Positions 13,228-24,221 of a DNA stretch of 64,000 nt are shown here, in pieces. A program made the position numbers and the translations under genes. The first letter of the stretch is position 1. Each line of letters starts with the position of its first letter. Where the stretch lies: positions 62,001 through 126,000 of the forward strand of contig JAQGEQ010000281.1 in the NCBI GenBank assembly GCA_034620365.1. Reading direction: 5' to 3'. The notes under the pieces are model-generated. The model saw only the letters and a program-made list of their open reading frames with translations. It had not been told where the DNA came from and did not search any database. The DNA comes from Pegea sp. RAD2-039 (taxonomy: Eukaryota > Chordata > Thaliacea > Salpida > Salpidae).

Positions 13228-13605
13228 ATGAAACTTGATACGTTTACAGATCATTTTTTTGATGAGATGTCTAATTGGTGTCAATCTAATCTACCTTCTT
13301 TTGAACATCATGAAAGACTACCTCACACAAGAGTTGATGATTGTGAAGCAGTTGAAGAAATATGATGGGATGATGGTATTTGTTCGTTTAACAAAAGATT
13401 TCCATTTGTTGATGAGAAATTAGAGAAATTCTCAAGAAGGGATCAGTGAACTTCTTGTATATCAATTATAAGAACATATCTTTGGTAGGTTAATAATTGG
13501 TGACCAAGTGACATAACACCTGATTTCCTGACATCCACAGTGAAGGATTTTATCAGGAACTTACTGTTTGTCGATCCCAATTATAAATTGACAGATTCAT
13601 CAAAC
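13228..13605 (+). pseudogene. Kinase remnant 1 (subdomains IX-XI), X-type
   Basis: A frame from ATG 13,228 (MKLDTFTDHFFDEMSNW...) stays open to a TGA near 13,362. Then GMMVFVRLTKDF aligns with the subdomain IX-X stretch GMIVFCLLVFAKNF of kinase remnant 3, and FPFVDEKLEKFS plus VNFLYINYKNIS continue it in other frames. A 52-nt intron follows (13,489-13,540, GT...CACAG). The next exon reads VKDFIRNLLFVDPNYKLT, the classic kinase subdomain XI helix with the VDP motif. The tail runs into TGCAACTGCGTCACAAACAG of the 3' module. Frameshifts and the TGA make it a pseudogene. Confidence 0.65.
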
Positions 13606-13775
13606 TGCAACTGCGTCACAAACAGGTTGTTACATTTCTTTTTTCACTCCACATTTATTGCGGCAATGCCATCACTGACCAAAGTTCATCTCAGCAAACT
13701 TCCCGAATCCTTTGGCTGATGGAAGAATCGTCCTGATGACGTCATCAGCGAGTTTGGTCAGCTGTGAAGTGATTC

Positions 13776-13830
13776 TAATAATAATAATTTCTAATAATAA
13801 TTTCTAATAATAATTTCTTATAATAATTTC
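13776..13830. repeat. Short A+T minisatellite
   Basis: About four imperfect copies of a 13-15 nt unit (TAATAATAATTTC) lie between the kinase-module sequence and the AATCTCGTCAGATGAAGAAG segment. It is absent from the other copies of this module, so it is a local expansion. Confidence 0.8.
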
Positions 13831-14059
13831 AAAGCCCTTCCAAATCTCGTCAGATGAAGAAGAGAACTCTAACATAGAAGATGAGTCGATAGAAGAATCA
13901 GTAAGTTGAAAAGCCACCACTAGATGTCAGTCTAATTTATGACGTCATCAGAGTGAAACAAGAGTAATGAAAGGTGAAGTCATCAGAACTGCAATCGCAT
14001 CACGAACGGTTTATTTGATTTCTCTTTGCCCTGCACATTCAACAATCTTGTCTTTTCAG

Positions 14060-14349
14060 TCACTTCAGATGACGTCATCACGAAATTATCCCAAACCACT
14101 GGAAGCCATAAGGAGAAACCGATGCAATGTTCCAAAACATTACGTGAGCGGTTGACAAGTCTGCTGCAACATCTAATGTCACTCAACGTGGCAATGACGT
14201 CACTGACGAAGATTGACGGATGACTGCGGGTGCTCCCGTGGGACGAATCACTTGAGGATTTCAATATTTCCAGTCAAAGCGAGAAGATGAGCAAAAGTCC
14301 TTTCACTTCCGGTTGGAGAACTGATCAAAACATATCTTTTACTGTTTAA
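14060..14349 (+). pseudogene. 3' exon (FTV-stop), copy 1
   Basis: After the acceptor TGTCTTTTCAG the frame reads TSDDVITKLSQTTGS, then SKTLRERLTSLLQHL, AMTSLTKIDG, a TGA, then LRVLPWDESLEDFNIS, SGWRTDQNI and the end SFTV-stop. It belongs to a family of about a dozen copies. Here the TGA at 14,219-14,221 replaces the Gly codon kept elsewhere, so this copy is broken. Confidence 0.5.
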
Positions 14350-15050
14350 AAGAGGCGAGAACGTGTGTGCCTGTACTGACGTCATCGTTTTAAATCCCGA
14401 TTTGTTTATGTTGTATTCGCGCAAATTTTGTTGATAATGGTGAAGTCAGAAAAACGTGACAAGAGCTCTGTCACTTTAGTCTATTTTACATTGATGTCAT
14501 CATTTCATATTTTATTTTGTTGAATTCCCAGATTTCCTATCCAAAATGCCTTTCCTCTATTTATTTATCTTTTTTATAAAGATATCATTGTTTTAGATTT
14601 TTCCATGACGAGAGTTTCTTAATTATTTTTGACATCATCAGTACCTGGTTTGATGGTTTCACTAATAAGTTGTTTCATTGTGACGTTTGCAGATGATTTG
14701 ATGACATCATCCGTTTTGATACTTCACTGTTCTCAGCTGTAGATTTCTGTTTTATGTTCATCATTGCTAATTTTGTATCTATTTTTTTAGAATGAAAACA
14801 AATCTATTTTTGTGAATGTTAATCTTTCTAACTAACTAAAATTGTTTCAACAATAACTTCATTATTTCAACCTCTGGGACTTGAATATCTATCATTAAAT
14901 CCGACGTTTATAATATTTAAGAATTATTTTTTCGAATTTTATGTTACTAAGCTATTGTTGTCTAAATTAACTATTATTTTGTAATTTGTAGTGGTTCATC
15001 TTCTTCTAGCGTTTATAAATAAGGGGATATATAAAAGTATATTGTCACAG
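14350..15050. other. A+T-rich 3' flank of module
   Basis: No gene seen. The segment holds several imperfect GATGACATCATC-like palindromes (for example TTTGACATCATCAG and GATGACATCATCC) and recurs after the 3' exon at 29,930-30,600, 33,600-34,150 and 52,080-52,640 with deletions. It ends at a shared block (AACAAGATCTATC..., ACAAATACCTG) that precedes the LINE 3' side in four units. Confidence 0.7.
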
Positions 15051-15784
15051 ATGAAGAATTTATTCATCTTTAATATTTTAACAAGATCTATCTGTAAATA
15101 AAAAACTGGTAATTACATTACTAATTATTTCAAACCTGATAGTAAGACAAATACCTGTTTGGATGGAAAACTGCTAATAGTTTCATTATCCTAAACATAA
15201 ATTTAATCAATAGTAGTTGGTTTAAAGTGGTTTTGACCTGTTCTTTTGTTTTTATCTCGTTGAATCTGGGTTGGAAAGATTTTCACGTCGTAACAAGGAA
15301 GCATTTTACTTTATTTGGTCAAAACATTTCTTGTCGCTCGCCGAAAGAAAAACTTTATAGATACATTTAGAAAATTTGTAAAAAGTTATAGCTGCGTTGT
15401 TAAAATCTAGATTATCAGCGCTAAATATTAAAACATCATTGCAAGAAAAAATTAACTTTGTTTACAAAATGCAAAACTTATTCTATGGCAAATGTGGCAA
15501 AAATTATTTATTTGTTTACAAAGATTATGTGTAAATATTGATAAAACTGGTCAGTTTACTTTTAACGTGCAAACTAAATGATTAATCAGTTAATTTATTC
15601 ATTTCAATAAATGTACAGGAAGGTTCATGATCAGCAAGTCCCGTTAACACACATTCTCAATAATAACATGAATTGAGTTAGAAATATAGAAAGAAACAGA
15701 TTTATACATGACATTTTAGTAGTTATCAAAGCATATAACAGTGGATAATTACATATAATTTTAATAAACTAAAATGGAAAAGTC

Positions 15785-16800
15785 ACAGTTTAGAGATGGA
15801 ACTGTTGCCAAGAATAAAAAATTTTAGCTTGTGCCTGAACAACATGAGTGATTCTGACATGACAACATCTGATGGCAGCTGGTTCCATATAATAATTGTG
15901 CGGTAAGAGAAAAAATTCAATATGATTAATGTACCAGGTGATATGGGCTTATTAAGATGTAATGTGTGTTCTCTGAGTTGACATAAGTCGAAGTAAGGAT
16001 TAATTGAAAAGAAATCATCAAACTGAAGGCTAAATAAATTGTTGATAATTTAAAAAATAGGAATAAAGTCGTGTGTAAACCGTCGAATTTCAGAAATATC
16101 TCAATTTAAGAAGCTAACACCAAGTTTGAAAAAATTGTATTTAATATTAAGTTTGCTGCATACGAATCTCGCAATTGTTGCTTAAAAAGACTCATTTGTT
16201 TGATATCACTAAGTTGCTTTAGTATCCATGCACTAACATTGTATCCAAGACATGCATACTATTTGAAAACACTGTTGAAGGATTATAAATCCTTAGAGAT
16301 TAACGTAAGATTATTAAAGTAAACAATCTTGGTTGATATAGCTAAGATTTTCGGAAATATAATTGTTGCATCTAAAGTCAGATGATATGGTAATGCAAAC
16401 GTCTAGAAAAATTGGTCGAACATTGGTTCAAGAAAATTTCAGTCGGTCAAATGAGAAAGTATTATGTTCAGACTTTGTAGGCTGAATTTTTGCTGCCAGT
16501 TTGTGGATTATTTTTCTACAGTGCGTACAGCGGTTTGAAGTTTTGAAAGTTTTTAAGATAATAGCTTGGTATTATCTGCATACACACACCAACAGTGATT
16601 ATTAACTTTAAAAAAAAATCACAAATTCTGTAAAGAATATCTAACTATTTACAAATATTTCAAAATGAATTTTTTTTTTATACTATAAGTTTTTTAGAAA
16701 AACTAACTACAGTAGATGTTACTAGGAACCTTTTGTATTGTTAGAAATTAAAAAAAGACAATTTAGTACAAGCACGTGGGTTGTAATCCTGTAGATTTAA
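15785..16800 (-). mobile_element. LINE reverse-transcriptase remnant, copy 2
   Basis: This is the clearest LINE copy. On the minus strand VYADNTKLLS (box at 16,571-16,585) matches the YADD catalytic box with the second Asp changed to Asn. It is followed by STNWQQKFSLQ, AWILKQLSDIKQM, LHLNKPISPGT and IIIWNQLPSDVVMSESLML, the usual order of the end of the palm, thumb and C-terminal region of CR1/L2/Jockey-like ORF2. In-frame stops and frame changes show that it is dead. A minus-strand AATAAA lies further 3' at 15,310-15,315 and may belong to the element's 3' end. No endonuclease domain or ORF1 was recognised, so it is 5'-truncated or its 5' part has decayed beyond recognition. Confidence 0.8.
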
Positions 16801-17630
16801 TATTGATATTTGTATTATTATGTAAATTAAAACAACTACTTTAAGCAAGATCTTTTTATATAATTTACTCTTCTATTAGTTAAAGTTTGGATAAAACAGC
16901 TAATTGACTTTTAACTTTTACTTTATCTCAAGATTATTTTGTATTAAATTTAAAACTAAATAAAGTTGAGCTTAAAAAGAATTAATCTTACTTTTTATAT
17001 AACTAGTTAACTAATTGAATTTGTACTTTTATATATATTTGCCTGCTAAATATTCAACTATAAATTTATAGTTTGAGTGAAGTTTTTGTTGTTTTTAATC
17101 TTATTATTCTAAACTTGAAATTAACAAGAATAATTTCTTTTTAAATTTATTAGAAAAAAATTACTTTTAAGAGACTAATGATAAAATAAAAAAAATAATT
17201 TGTTATGTAAAAAATAACTTAGATATTTAAAAAATTATTTTACAAGTCTGTATTGTTTAGCTGTTATAATTCCAATTTAGAAAATATTATACTTAAAAAA
17301 CATGATTTAACGGTGTGACATATCTAGAAAATAATCTTAGTAAATTATAATAAATCATAATTTCAAACTGAACTATTAGGTAGTCTTTTTTAATAAATTT
17401 CATTAAGAATAAGCAATTTAAAAAATTTTCTATATTCTTTAAGTAGATACAAAAATGTTTTTTTTACAGAGTGCATCAAAAGATATAATTATGGGATATA
17501 TCAACTCTTTGACAATCAATTGAATATTGGAAATTTTTCAAGAAGTTGGAATAACTAAATTTTATAAAAGGTTAGAATTTCAAGACATTTTAATTTATAT
17601 TCATGACATACAGAAATATTGTAAGCATAA
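16800..17630. other. A+T-rich filler between LINE and exon remnant
   Basis: No coding signal on either strand. The same block recurs at about 25,890-26,740, 45,050-45,990, 54,375-55,230 and 59,150-60,000. A truncated copy at 32,345-32,765 breaks off into another module. X-type units have a diverged version at 11,230-11,940 and 35,925-36,640. Confidence 0.7.
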
Positions 17631-17634
17631 CTTA

Positions 17635-18500
17635 CCCAACAAGAAGTATTAAATTCTGAAGATTTTGAACAAAAAGTCATTATTGTATTTTCTATTACAT
17701 GAGCCTTGGATCACAAATGGGGCAAGTTTTTCAGGTGAATCCCAACATCAACAAAGAGTTTGTAGATTTCTAAAGGTTAGTGCTAAAATATTGATGTTTA
17801 TATCCGCCACATCTTTGTCAAATTTCGTTTGGTCGTTAAAGCACCTCATCTGGCTTCTCTAAATGATTTTTTTACTATAAGATAACTTTGTTACTCGCAA
17901 CATTAACATATTTTTATCTTTATTGTACTCCATATATTACTCAAACTAGTCATAGACAAAGTATTATTTAGGAGCGCTACAAAAAACTTTGATGAAAACG
18001 TCTTGATTCAACTTTTTTCAAAGCTTAGTCGATGTACACAACCTAGTAAATAGTTGCTGTCAATTTAGTTTATAAAATTAAAAGTTGCTGAAATTTGTGC
18101 AGGGTAATTACAATCTGTGTGTCCAGAGATCAAGAATAAAGAATGAAACAATGAATCACGAAGAGAAATAAGAATTGATTTTTGTTGCCAAGCTGTTTGG
18201 AGATGCTACTGGTAAGATGGTAGTGATGGAAACTGCAACTGCGTCACAAATTCAGTTGTTTGTCAACAATAAAAAAAAACTTGTCTTTTCAGTCATTTCT
18301 GATGACGTCATCACAAATAACTCCCTAACCACTGGAGGTAGCAGAAACTGACGCAAAGTCCCAAAACATCACGTGAACGGTTGACAACTCTGCAGCAGCA
18401 TCTGAGGTCTCTCAACGTTGCAATAATGTCACTAACCAAAATTGATGGAGGACTGCGAGCCGAGGCGAGAGACGACATCTGCGCGTTTGTTCAGCTGTGA
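17635..18500 (+). pseudogene. Three-exon remnant, Y-type copy a
   Basis: Exon 1 (to 17,775) reads QQEVLNSEDFEQKVIIVF, an in-frame TGA, and EPWITNGASFSGE then a GTTAGT donor. Exon 2 (18,103-18,211, 109 nt) follows acceptor TTTGTGCAG and reads GNYNLCVQRSRIKNE with a TAA later, then VAKLFGDATG and donor GTAAGATG. Intron 18,212-18,292 ends in TCTTTTCAG. Exon 3 starts ISDDVITNNSLTTGGSRN and is frameshifted by one missing G near 18,350. GNYNLCVQR could be a degenerate kinase glycine loop, but this is only a guess. The stops show a pseudogene. Confidence 0.5.
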
Positions 18501-18509
18501 GGCGATTCT

Positions 18510-18905
18510 GACCATATTTAATTGAAAACAGGCATCAAGAAATCAACTGGCTTCGTCGATCAACTATTTGATTTAGTTCAATTGACGGCAAGTCGTGTTC
18601 TCGATGTGGTCCTGAAAACGACGAGGTATAATCATTAAAACGTTAACACTGCGTTTTCAACAACCCTTTTTCGTCTTTGTACAAGTAGGAACAATCAAAA
18701 TTGCCACATCACATAACTTTCAAAAGATCGGGAACGTTTGATTTGCAAGCTCTCGTGTCGGCACTAATACCACTACAAGCACCCCGCTTTTAATGATCCA
18801 TGCATTTCCTGGAACACAATGATTTCAAAACAATTCCCAATCTCGTCAGATGAAGAGGAGAACTCTAACAAAAGAGATTAGTCGAGAAAAGAATCAGTAA
18901 GTTGA
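18510..18905 (+). pseudogene. Diverged kinase C-terminal remnant with SSDEEENS, copy 1
   Basis: A frame reads STGFVDQLFDLVQLTASR (about 18,545-18,600). Further on ERLICKLSC... and PAFNDPCISWN align by position with the LLVVDP...SNHPWI end of kinase remnant 2, and the frame then runs into PISSDEEENSN before a GTAAGT at about 18,897. This looks like an older paralogue of the kinase C-lobe end plus an acidic linker. Homology to the better kinase copies rests mainly on nucleotide similarity around CACAATGATTTCAAAAC. Confidence 0.4.
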
Positions 18906-19055
18906 AAAGCCACCATTAGATGTCAGTCTAATTGATTACGTCATCAGAATGAAACAAGAACGATGAAAGCCAAAGTCATCGAAACTGCAACTGCGTCACA
19001 ATTGGGTTCTTCGATTTTTCTTTGCCTAGCACATTCAACAATCTTGTCTATTCAG

Positions 19056-19216
19056 TCACTTCAGATGACGTCATCGCTAAAACTTCTAAATCAACGGAAG
19101 TGGACAGCAGGAAACGATGCAAAGTTCCAAAACATTACATGTGCGGTTGACAAGCCTGCTGCAACGTCTGACGTCACTCAACAAGGCAATGACGTCACTG
19201 ACGAAGTTTGATGGAG
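19056..19216 (+). pseudogene. 3' exon fragment joined to kinase loop, copy 2
   Basis: Begins after a TCTATTCAG acceptor with TSDDVIAK and keeps the two TGACGTCA sites, but after GACGAAGTTTGATGGAGGA it leaves the 3'-exon sequence and continues into the kinase catalytic loop of remnant 2. The same junction recurs at 27.53, 47.57, 56.02 and 60.80 kb, so it predates the amplification. Confidence 0.5.
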
Positions 19217-19665
19217 GATTTTATTACAGGAAATGTTCATCATGATTGAAAATTAGTCGATATTTTAGTTGCTAAGATTGATGGTGATTTTCAAAACCAT
19301 CTGGTTGATCAAAAAGTAAGTTATGAATTAACTCTTTTAAACTTCACCTGATCCTATGATTTCCAGCGTACCTATTTTGGCTTATCGGTGGTCAAAGATT
19401 TGGTAAAGGTGCCATTTTATCATCTGTGTTAAAAAATTGGTCGGTGGACTTCTCGTCTATCGAATGGACCAGCATCTCTTCCGCAGGTTGATAATTACTG
19501 ATCAATCGACATGACTACTAACTTTCTGATATCCACAGCGAAAGCTTTTGCCAGCAAATTGCTGGTTGTCTATCCCACTTATAGATTAACAGCTTATATA
19601 GCTTCTAATCATCCCTGGATCTTAAGACACAATGATTTCAAAACAACTACGAAATTTGATGAAAC
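19217..19665 (+). pseudogene. Kinase remnant 2 (subdomains VIb-XI)
   Basis: VHHD-stop-KLVDILVAKIDGD (19,235 onward) aligns with the catalytic loop HRDLKxENIL, with R to H and Leu to TGA. Intron 1 (19,316-19,366, 51 nt, GTAAGT...TTTCCAG) precedes RTYFGLSVVKDLVK, the DFG loop with D to Y. SVDFSSIEWTSISSA then abuts intron 2 (19,487-19,538, 52 nt, with a CTAAC branch-like site at 19,518-19,522). Across it the frame joins to AKAFASKLLVVYPTYRLTA and SNHPWILRHNDFKT, a textbook CAMK-type C-lobe end. The APE to subdomain IX part is deleted. The style (HRDLKLEN, VTDFGLxV, VDPxxRxTA) resembles STK33. Confidence 0.75.
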
Positions 19666-19916
19666 AATTTAATGCTAGGAGACCCTAATTTGGCATTCAA
19701 ATCTCATCAAGTAAAAAAAAGAACTCTAACAGAGAATAAGTGTCAAAAAAAGAAAAAGTGAGTTAAAAAGCCACCACTAGATGTCAGTCTAATTGATGAC
19801 GTCATCAGAGTGAAACAACAACAATGAAAGGTGAAGTCATCAGAACCGTAATCGCGTCACAAACAGGTTTTTTGATTTCTCGTTGCTTAGCACATTCAAC
19901 AATCTTGTCTCTTCAG

Positions 19917-20206
19917 TCACTTGAAATGACGTCATCCCTAGAAACTCCTAAATCAACGGAAGTGGACAGCAGGAAACGACGCAAAGTTCCAAAACATTAC
20001 ATGAGCGAATGACAAGCCTGCTCCAACGTTTGACGTCACTCAACAAGGCAATGACGTCACTGACCAAGATTGATGGAGGACTGCGAGCGCTCCCGTGTGG
20101 CGAATCACTTGAAAATTTTAATATTTCGAGGCAAAGCGAGAAGATGAGCGAACGTCTTTTCACTTCCGGTTGGAGAACTGATCAAAACATTGTTTTTACT
20201 GTTTAA
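19917..20206 (+). pseudogene. 3' exon (FTV-stop), copy 3
   Basis: Acceptor TGTCTCTTCAG. The first part has an in-frame TAA (TCCTAAATC), while from MTSLLQRLTSLNKAM on the frame is open through KIDGGLRALPCGESLENF and SGWRTDQNIVFTV-stop. It is followed by TGTACTGACGTCATTG and then by the segment carrying the 88-codon ORF. Confidence 0.5.
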
Positions 20207-20286
20207 AAGATGCGGGAACCCGCGTGCCTGTACTGACGTCATTGTTTTAAAACCCAACAGGTTAATGACGTAATTAATGTAAGTTT

Positions 20287-20785
20287 TTGTTGATGTTGTT
20301 GAAGTCAGAAAAGCATGACGTCACTGCTCTCAATTGTAGTCCTTTGTTTTTGCAAAATTACATATCAAGTAGAAGAGATGATGCTGTGGTCGATTCTAAA
20401 TTTCTAACAAGATTCGGCTTATTAAATACTGTTTACAAGCAGCTCAGCATATCCTTTCAACAATTGGTGAGTTATTGTAAGCAGATAATCCAACCAACTA
20501 AGAAATCATTAAGATTATGTTGGGTTACACTGATAAAATAACTGAAACAAATAACAATACTATTACCGACTTTGTAACTTTAGAAAAACGAAATCCATTT
20601 GGGGATTATTTCTTAGAATCAAATCTTCTAAGCAAAAGTGTTTTTCAAATTAATATTGATCTTGATAAAAATCATTTGCTTCAGTAACTGCAAACCTTTG
20701 TTATAAGCAGCGCATTTTCACTAAAAACAAGTTTCCTGAAGAATTACCTAATACAGGGTTTTTATTCCACATTAGTTCACTGAGA
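20287..20785 (+). pseudogene. Repeated ORF segment, copy 1 (frameshifted)
   Basis: One frame (20,287-20,541) reads DDAVVDSKFLTRF and NTVYKQLSISFQQL, then a GTGAGT that could be a donor. The overlapping frame from ATG 20,519 reads MLGYTDKITETNNN and FGDYFLESNLLSK but is broken by an extra A near 20,668 (GATAAAAATCAT). Neither is recognised. It lies right after a 3' exon copy in every occurrence. Confidence 0.35.
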
Positions 20786-20789
20786 AGTC

Positions 20790-22090
20790 AACAAAATTCT
20801 ACAGTACAAATGACAAGCTCAACTACCTGCAACCCATCTTTCTAGAAGGATTTGAAATCTTATCAAACATTTCATCCTTTTGAATACTGTGTCAAAACTT
20901 CTAAAATAGGCACTGCAAACTTAAGTAATATTGTATTTGAAATTTTACTTTTATCAGTAAATTTGATATGCCAAATAAAATAATCTGTGTTCAGAAAATG
21001 CTCAATGAAATTTTCCTTCTCTAGTTGCAAGTCTTATGTCTGTAAAAAAATTATATTTGAGTTTTATTAGCTAGGTAATTAACGTTTAACCTTAAAAAGT
21101 ATTTTTATGAAATGACTTATATCTCATAATTACCAAAAATGAGTGATTTCATTTAGATTTTTTTACTTAATGAAACGAAATTTGTCAATTAATTATAATC
21201 ATTGTAACACTAAACTGAAACTTGTAATATAATATTTAGTTCCAACAATTTAAAAATTAATGATAAAATAAATGCTAACTTCCTTTGTTTACTGCTTTTG
21301 ATTCAACAATAAAGAAAACAAGCCTATAAAACAGCCATTATTATGATGTAGAATAAAATTACACAGCTATAAAATAATATTGTCATAAATTAAAAACGTT
21401 CTTTGTTAAGGCAAGGCAAATTTCCAAAGTGTAAAAACTACAACTAATTCAAACAATTAAAACTAACAACTTGAAACAAATCCTACAAGTTTAAATGATG
21501 ATTTTTATAAAGTTACTCTAATATACTAACGTATTACATTTGCTTCTCAAATCAAACTAAACTTTATGACAAACTGAGTTGAAACCAAATTAAAAAATTA
21601 ATTGAGTAATATTTTTTTAATTAAAATTTAATTCTACATATTTAGTAAAGGTTTCATCCAGCATTATAAGATCTCTTGTGAAGTTGATCTACAAATTTTA
21701 TAAACGAAATACTTGCTTGGTAAAGTTGTCACTTTTTATTATAGTTGGTCTTCTTTTATCCTTAAGCTAAATTATTAGTTATAGTTTCATTTATAATATA
21801 TTTTAATACAAAATCCTAACTTAATTTAAAGACGTAGTCCTAAAATTGTAAAAAGCTGGTCAGCTTACCCACTTATACAAATTCTTTATACAAACTAAAT
21901 AAGTTAAAAAACATAGCATCAAATTTTCAAAAAATTTAAGATTAACGTGAAGTTGGGATTCTAAAATGAGTTTTTCATCCAAATATTATTCAACTTCATG
22001 AAGCTATTAACACTCCAAGAGTTTTATTTCCTTAAACCGTTGCCAAATACTGATAATTAAATAATTAATAATTTTATTTTCAATATATAA
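20790..22090. other. A+T-rich filler between 88-codon ORF and kinase remnant
   Basis: No gene seen. The block recurs at 39,850-41,215 and 49,670-50,895, and in part at 32,766-33,323. If the kinase gene had N-lobe exons, they should lie here; I searched by eye for a glycine loop or VAIK-type motif and found none. Confidence 0.6.
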
Positions 22091-22095
22091 TAGTT

Positions 22096-22870
22096 TTGAC
22101 TAAAATGCAAAATCTGTATTTTGTGACGAATTTATGCCAAATTGGTAAACTAAAACCCTTGCTTGAAAACAGAGGTCCTTTTATTGAAACCACTACCCGC
22201 CACAAGAGAAAATGTCTCATTAATGCCATCGTCTTTCTACATCTAAGGGGTCACTCTATTTTTGATCTCAAAAAATTTAGGTGGGATTGTTAACTTTGAT
22301 TTAAAAGTAAACAATTTTTTATTTGGAGTTTGGCCTCTCTGATCTTCAAAACCCTCTGATTGATATCAAAGTAAGTTATGAATTAGTTCTTTCAAACTTT
22401 ATCTGATGTTTCCAGCTTACAGATTTTGCTTTTTGGTTGTCAAAGGTCTTGGTAAAGATGCCATGTTACTTGTAGGTCTACGATGTATGGCACTAGAAGT
22501 CATTCAGATCAGAATTACACGGAAAAATCTGATCCTTGGAGCGCAGGGATGATAGTGTTTTGTCTTCTTGTTTTTGCCAAAAACTTTTTATTCGTTGCTA
22601 ACAAAGAAGAGGTATTGAGAACGAAATCATTAATTAGGGGTCAGTGAACTTCTCGTCTACCAAATAGAGGAACATTTCTTCGGTAGGCTTATAATTGGTG
22701 ACCAATTGACATGACACCTGACTTTCTGACATCAACATTGAAGGGTTTTATCAACAGCTTACTAGTTGTTGATCCCGCTGATAGAGTAACAGCTCCTGAA
22801 GCTTCTAATTATCGATGGATCTTACCACTAGATCTCAGTCTGATTGATGACGTCATCAGAGTAAAATAAA
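22096..22870 (+). pseudogene. Kinase remnant 3 (subdomains V-XI), STK33-like
   Basis: This is the most complete kinase copy. Exon A reads NLYFVTNLCQIGKLKPLLE then NRGPFIETTTRHKRK and NAIVFLHL, matching the hinge (YLVMELC..GEL), the GxF.E helix and the AIxYLH segment. After a frame slip, GIVNFDLKVNNFLF stands for GIVHRDLKLENIL, and SDLQNPLIDIK ends at a 45-nt intron (22,371-22,415). Exon B starts LTDFAFWLSKV (DFG as DFA), then CMALEVIQ (APE as ALE), YTEKSDPWSAGMIVFCLL (subdomain IX) and ANKEEVLRTKSLIRG. The second intron (about 22,687-22,738) has lost its splice ends (GC...AT). Exon C reads INSLLVVDPADRVTAPEAS, YRWI. Catalytic His, Arg and Gly are gone. Confidence 0.8.
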
Positions 22871-22963
22871 AGCAATGATAGATGAAGTCGTCAAACTGCA
22901 ACCACATTACAAACGGCTTGTTCAATTTCTTTTTCTTAGCACATTTAAAAATATTGTCTTTTC

Positions 22964-23085
22964 AGTCACTTCGATGACGTCACCACGAAAAACTGCCTAA
23001 CCAGCGAAAATGGTGAGCAGAAACCGACTCAGAGTTCCGATACATCACGCGTGTGGTTGACAAGCGCACTGCAACATCTGACACA
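22964..23085 (+). pseudogene. 3' exon fragment after kinase remnant 3
   Basis: Acceptor-like TGTCTTTTCAG, then TGACGTCACC and GGTTGACAAGC, but the sequence turns into ACACAAGATGACTTTAG... before the conserved C-terminal part. The same truncated form follows kinase remnant 6 (about 42,080-42,200) and ends the Y-type modules at 27,960, 56,470 and 61,240. Confidence 0.45.
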
Positions 23086-23099
23086 AGATGACTTTAGTA

Positions 23100-24000
23100 A
23101 CTTAGGCGCTGGTTCATGTATAAGGTTATCGTTGTTTTTATAAGGTAACCGGATAATCATAAATAGAGAACTTTATATTTATGAAAGTCTATCTGTAATG
23201 TTCATTATCGTTGAAAAACTGTTTTATTCTGTTTGGTGAGTTTTTCATACAGATAAAAAGCTTTAGTATAAATAAGATGAATTTTGACGAAAACTATCTC
23301 AATCGAAATGATTGTATGATTTCTTATTTCACCTTTTAAAACTGATATACACATAATCAGATGTCAAATGTTTCCACTGGTGATTTACTTAATAACCTTG
23401 TAAGAGCAAAAACTGCTTTTAAGTATGATAATTAAAAAAATGTTTCTTATCATAATTATTTATTCTTAAAACATTTGGGGATTATTTTGCAAATGGTGTA
23501 TGTCTAGTTACTTTTACACAGTATAAGAACTTTCTTAGGGATGTTTTTTATTAAATACTAAACTACTAGATTTTAAGTGCAATTTAAGCATGTTTAATTA
23601 TTTACTTTTAAGTAAATCATATTAAATAATAAAAATAAATCTAGAATTACGTAGTAAAATGTTGTAAAAATTACATTTGTGCTTTTTATAAAGAGAAAGA
23701 TTCAATTTTTTGTTAGTGATAGACATTCATAAAATTCCTAAAATAGTATTTATAATTGTTATTTTTATTGACTCAAATACCATCCTATAATTTTAGAAAA
23801 ACCAACTTAGCACTTATAAATAACCATGTTTTATATTCTTTTTTAAATGAATAAATCCAATTTCTGAAAACTTATAAAAGATAAAAAAAGTAGAAACAAA
23901 CACAAAATTTGAAGTAGTTCTTATCAAAAATAAATAAATAAAATAAAAGTTTTCAAATCTTATAGTTTGATCAACATAAAACTTATAAAAACTGATTCAG
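23100..24000. other. A+T-rich filler before GC island
   Basis: No gene seen. The block recurs at 42,210-43,150, 56,530-57,255 and, shortened, at 28,040-28,765 and 61,310-62,040. It shows microsatellite-like AAATAAATAAA runs and no coding signal. Confidence 0.7.
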
Positions 24001-24007
24001 ACAAACT

Positions 24008-24157
24008 GTAGCAGCCGCAGCGATCTGGCGTCGCAGGAGCTGCCATAGCAATATTGGGTACAGTGACGAACTGCCTACGGGGCTCCAACTACAGCTATGA
24101 TTTCGGATTTTCGCATCTCTTAGTCCTGTTACCTTACCCAAAGGCCCCTTTTACCTG
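24008..24157. other. GC-rich island, copy 1
   Basis: A sharply GC-richer patch (GCAGCCGCAGCGATCTGGCG, then GGAGCTGCCATAG, CTACGGGGCTCCAACTACAG and AAGGCCCCTTTTACC) stands in sequence that is otherwise about 70% A+T. No tRNA, 5S or snRNA was recognised. GGAGC and GGGGCTCC-type segments could pair. The GGCCCCTTTT end could be a Pol III terminator on the plus strand. A degraded exon is an alternative: one plus frame reads RSCHSNIGYSDELPTGLQL before a stop. Confidence 0.5.
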
Positions 24158-24221
24158 GTTTTTATGGACTTTTTCATATATATAAATTCGTGTATGAGAG
24201 GTTTTTAGGTCGTACCACCAT

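Noticed and set aside
13983..14264. Antisense ORFs over the 3' exon (also 19,948, 29,654, 39,067, 46,566, 47,336, 48,774, 51,811 and 62,927)
   Set aside because: They recur and look conserved, but they are the mirror of the sense exon, which has a splice acceptor in front and a fixed stop, and whose motifs continue further than the antisense frame.
16761..16790. Conserved CACGTG in AAGCACGTGGGTTGTA near each LINE as an E-box promoter
   Set aside because: It lies within the LINE-derived block (minus-strand NPRACTKL reading) and is conserved only as part of the copied repeat.
17665..17862. 65-codon ORF starting MNKKSLL, repeated at 26,758, 46,025, 55,245 and 60,023
   Set aside because: Its first part is out of frame with the QQEVLNSEDFEQ reading, and it reads through the GTTAGT donor. 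I use only the EPWITNGASFSGE part as an exon remnant.
19824..20012. Frame with DSRKRRKVPKHY, resembling a nuclear localisation signal (also 27,798 and 56,297)
   Set aside because: It is a different frame from the SDDVI...FTV exon and crosses the inferred intron and acceptor, so the basic cluster is probably a shadow.
22276..22320. Stop-codon reassignment to explain in-frame TGA codons
   Set aside because: TAA, TAG and frameshifts interrupt the same kinase and LINE frames, so decay explains them.
24008..24157. tRNA, 5S rRNA or U-snRNA gene in the GC island
   Set aside because: No A/B box pair at the right spacing, no cloverleaf and no recognisable snRNA core could be found by eye.
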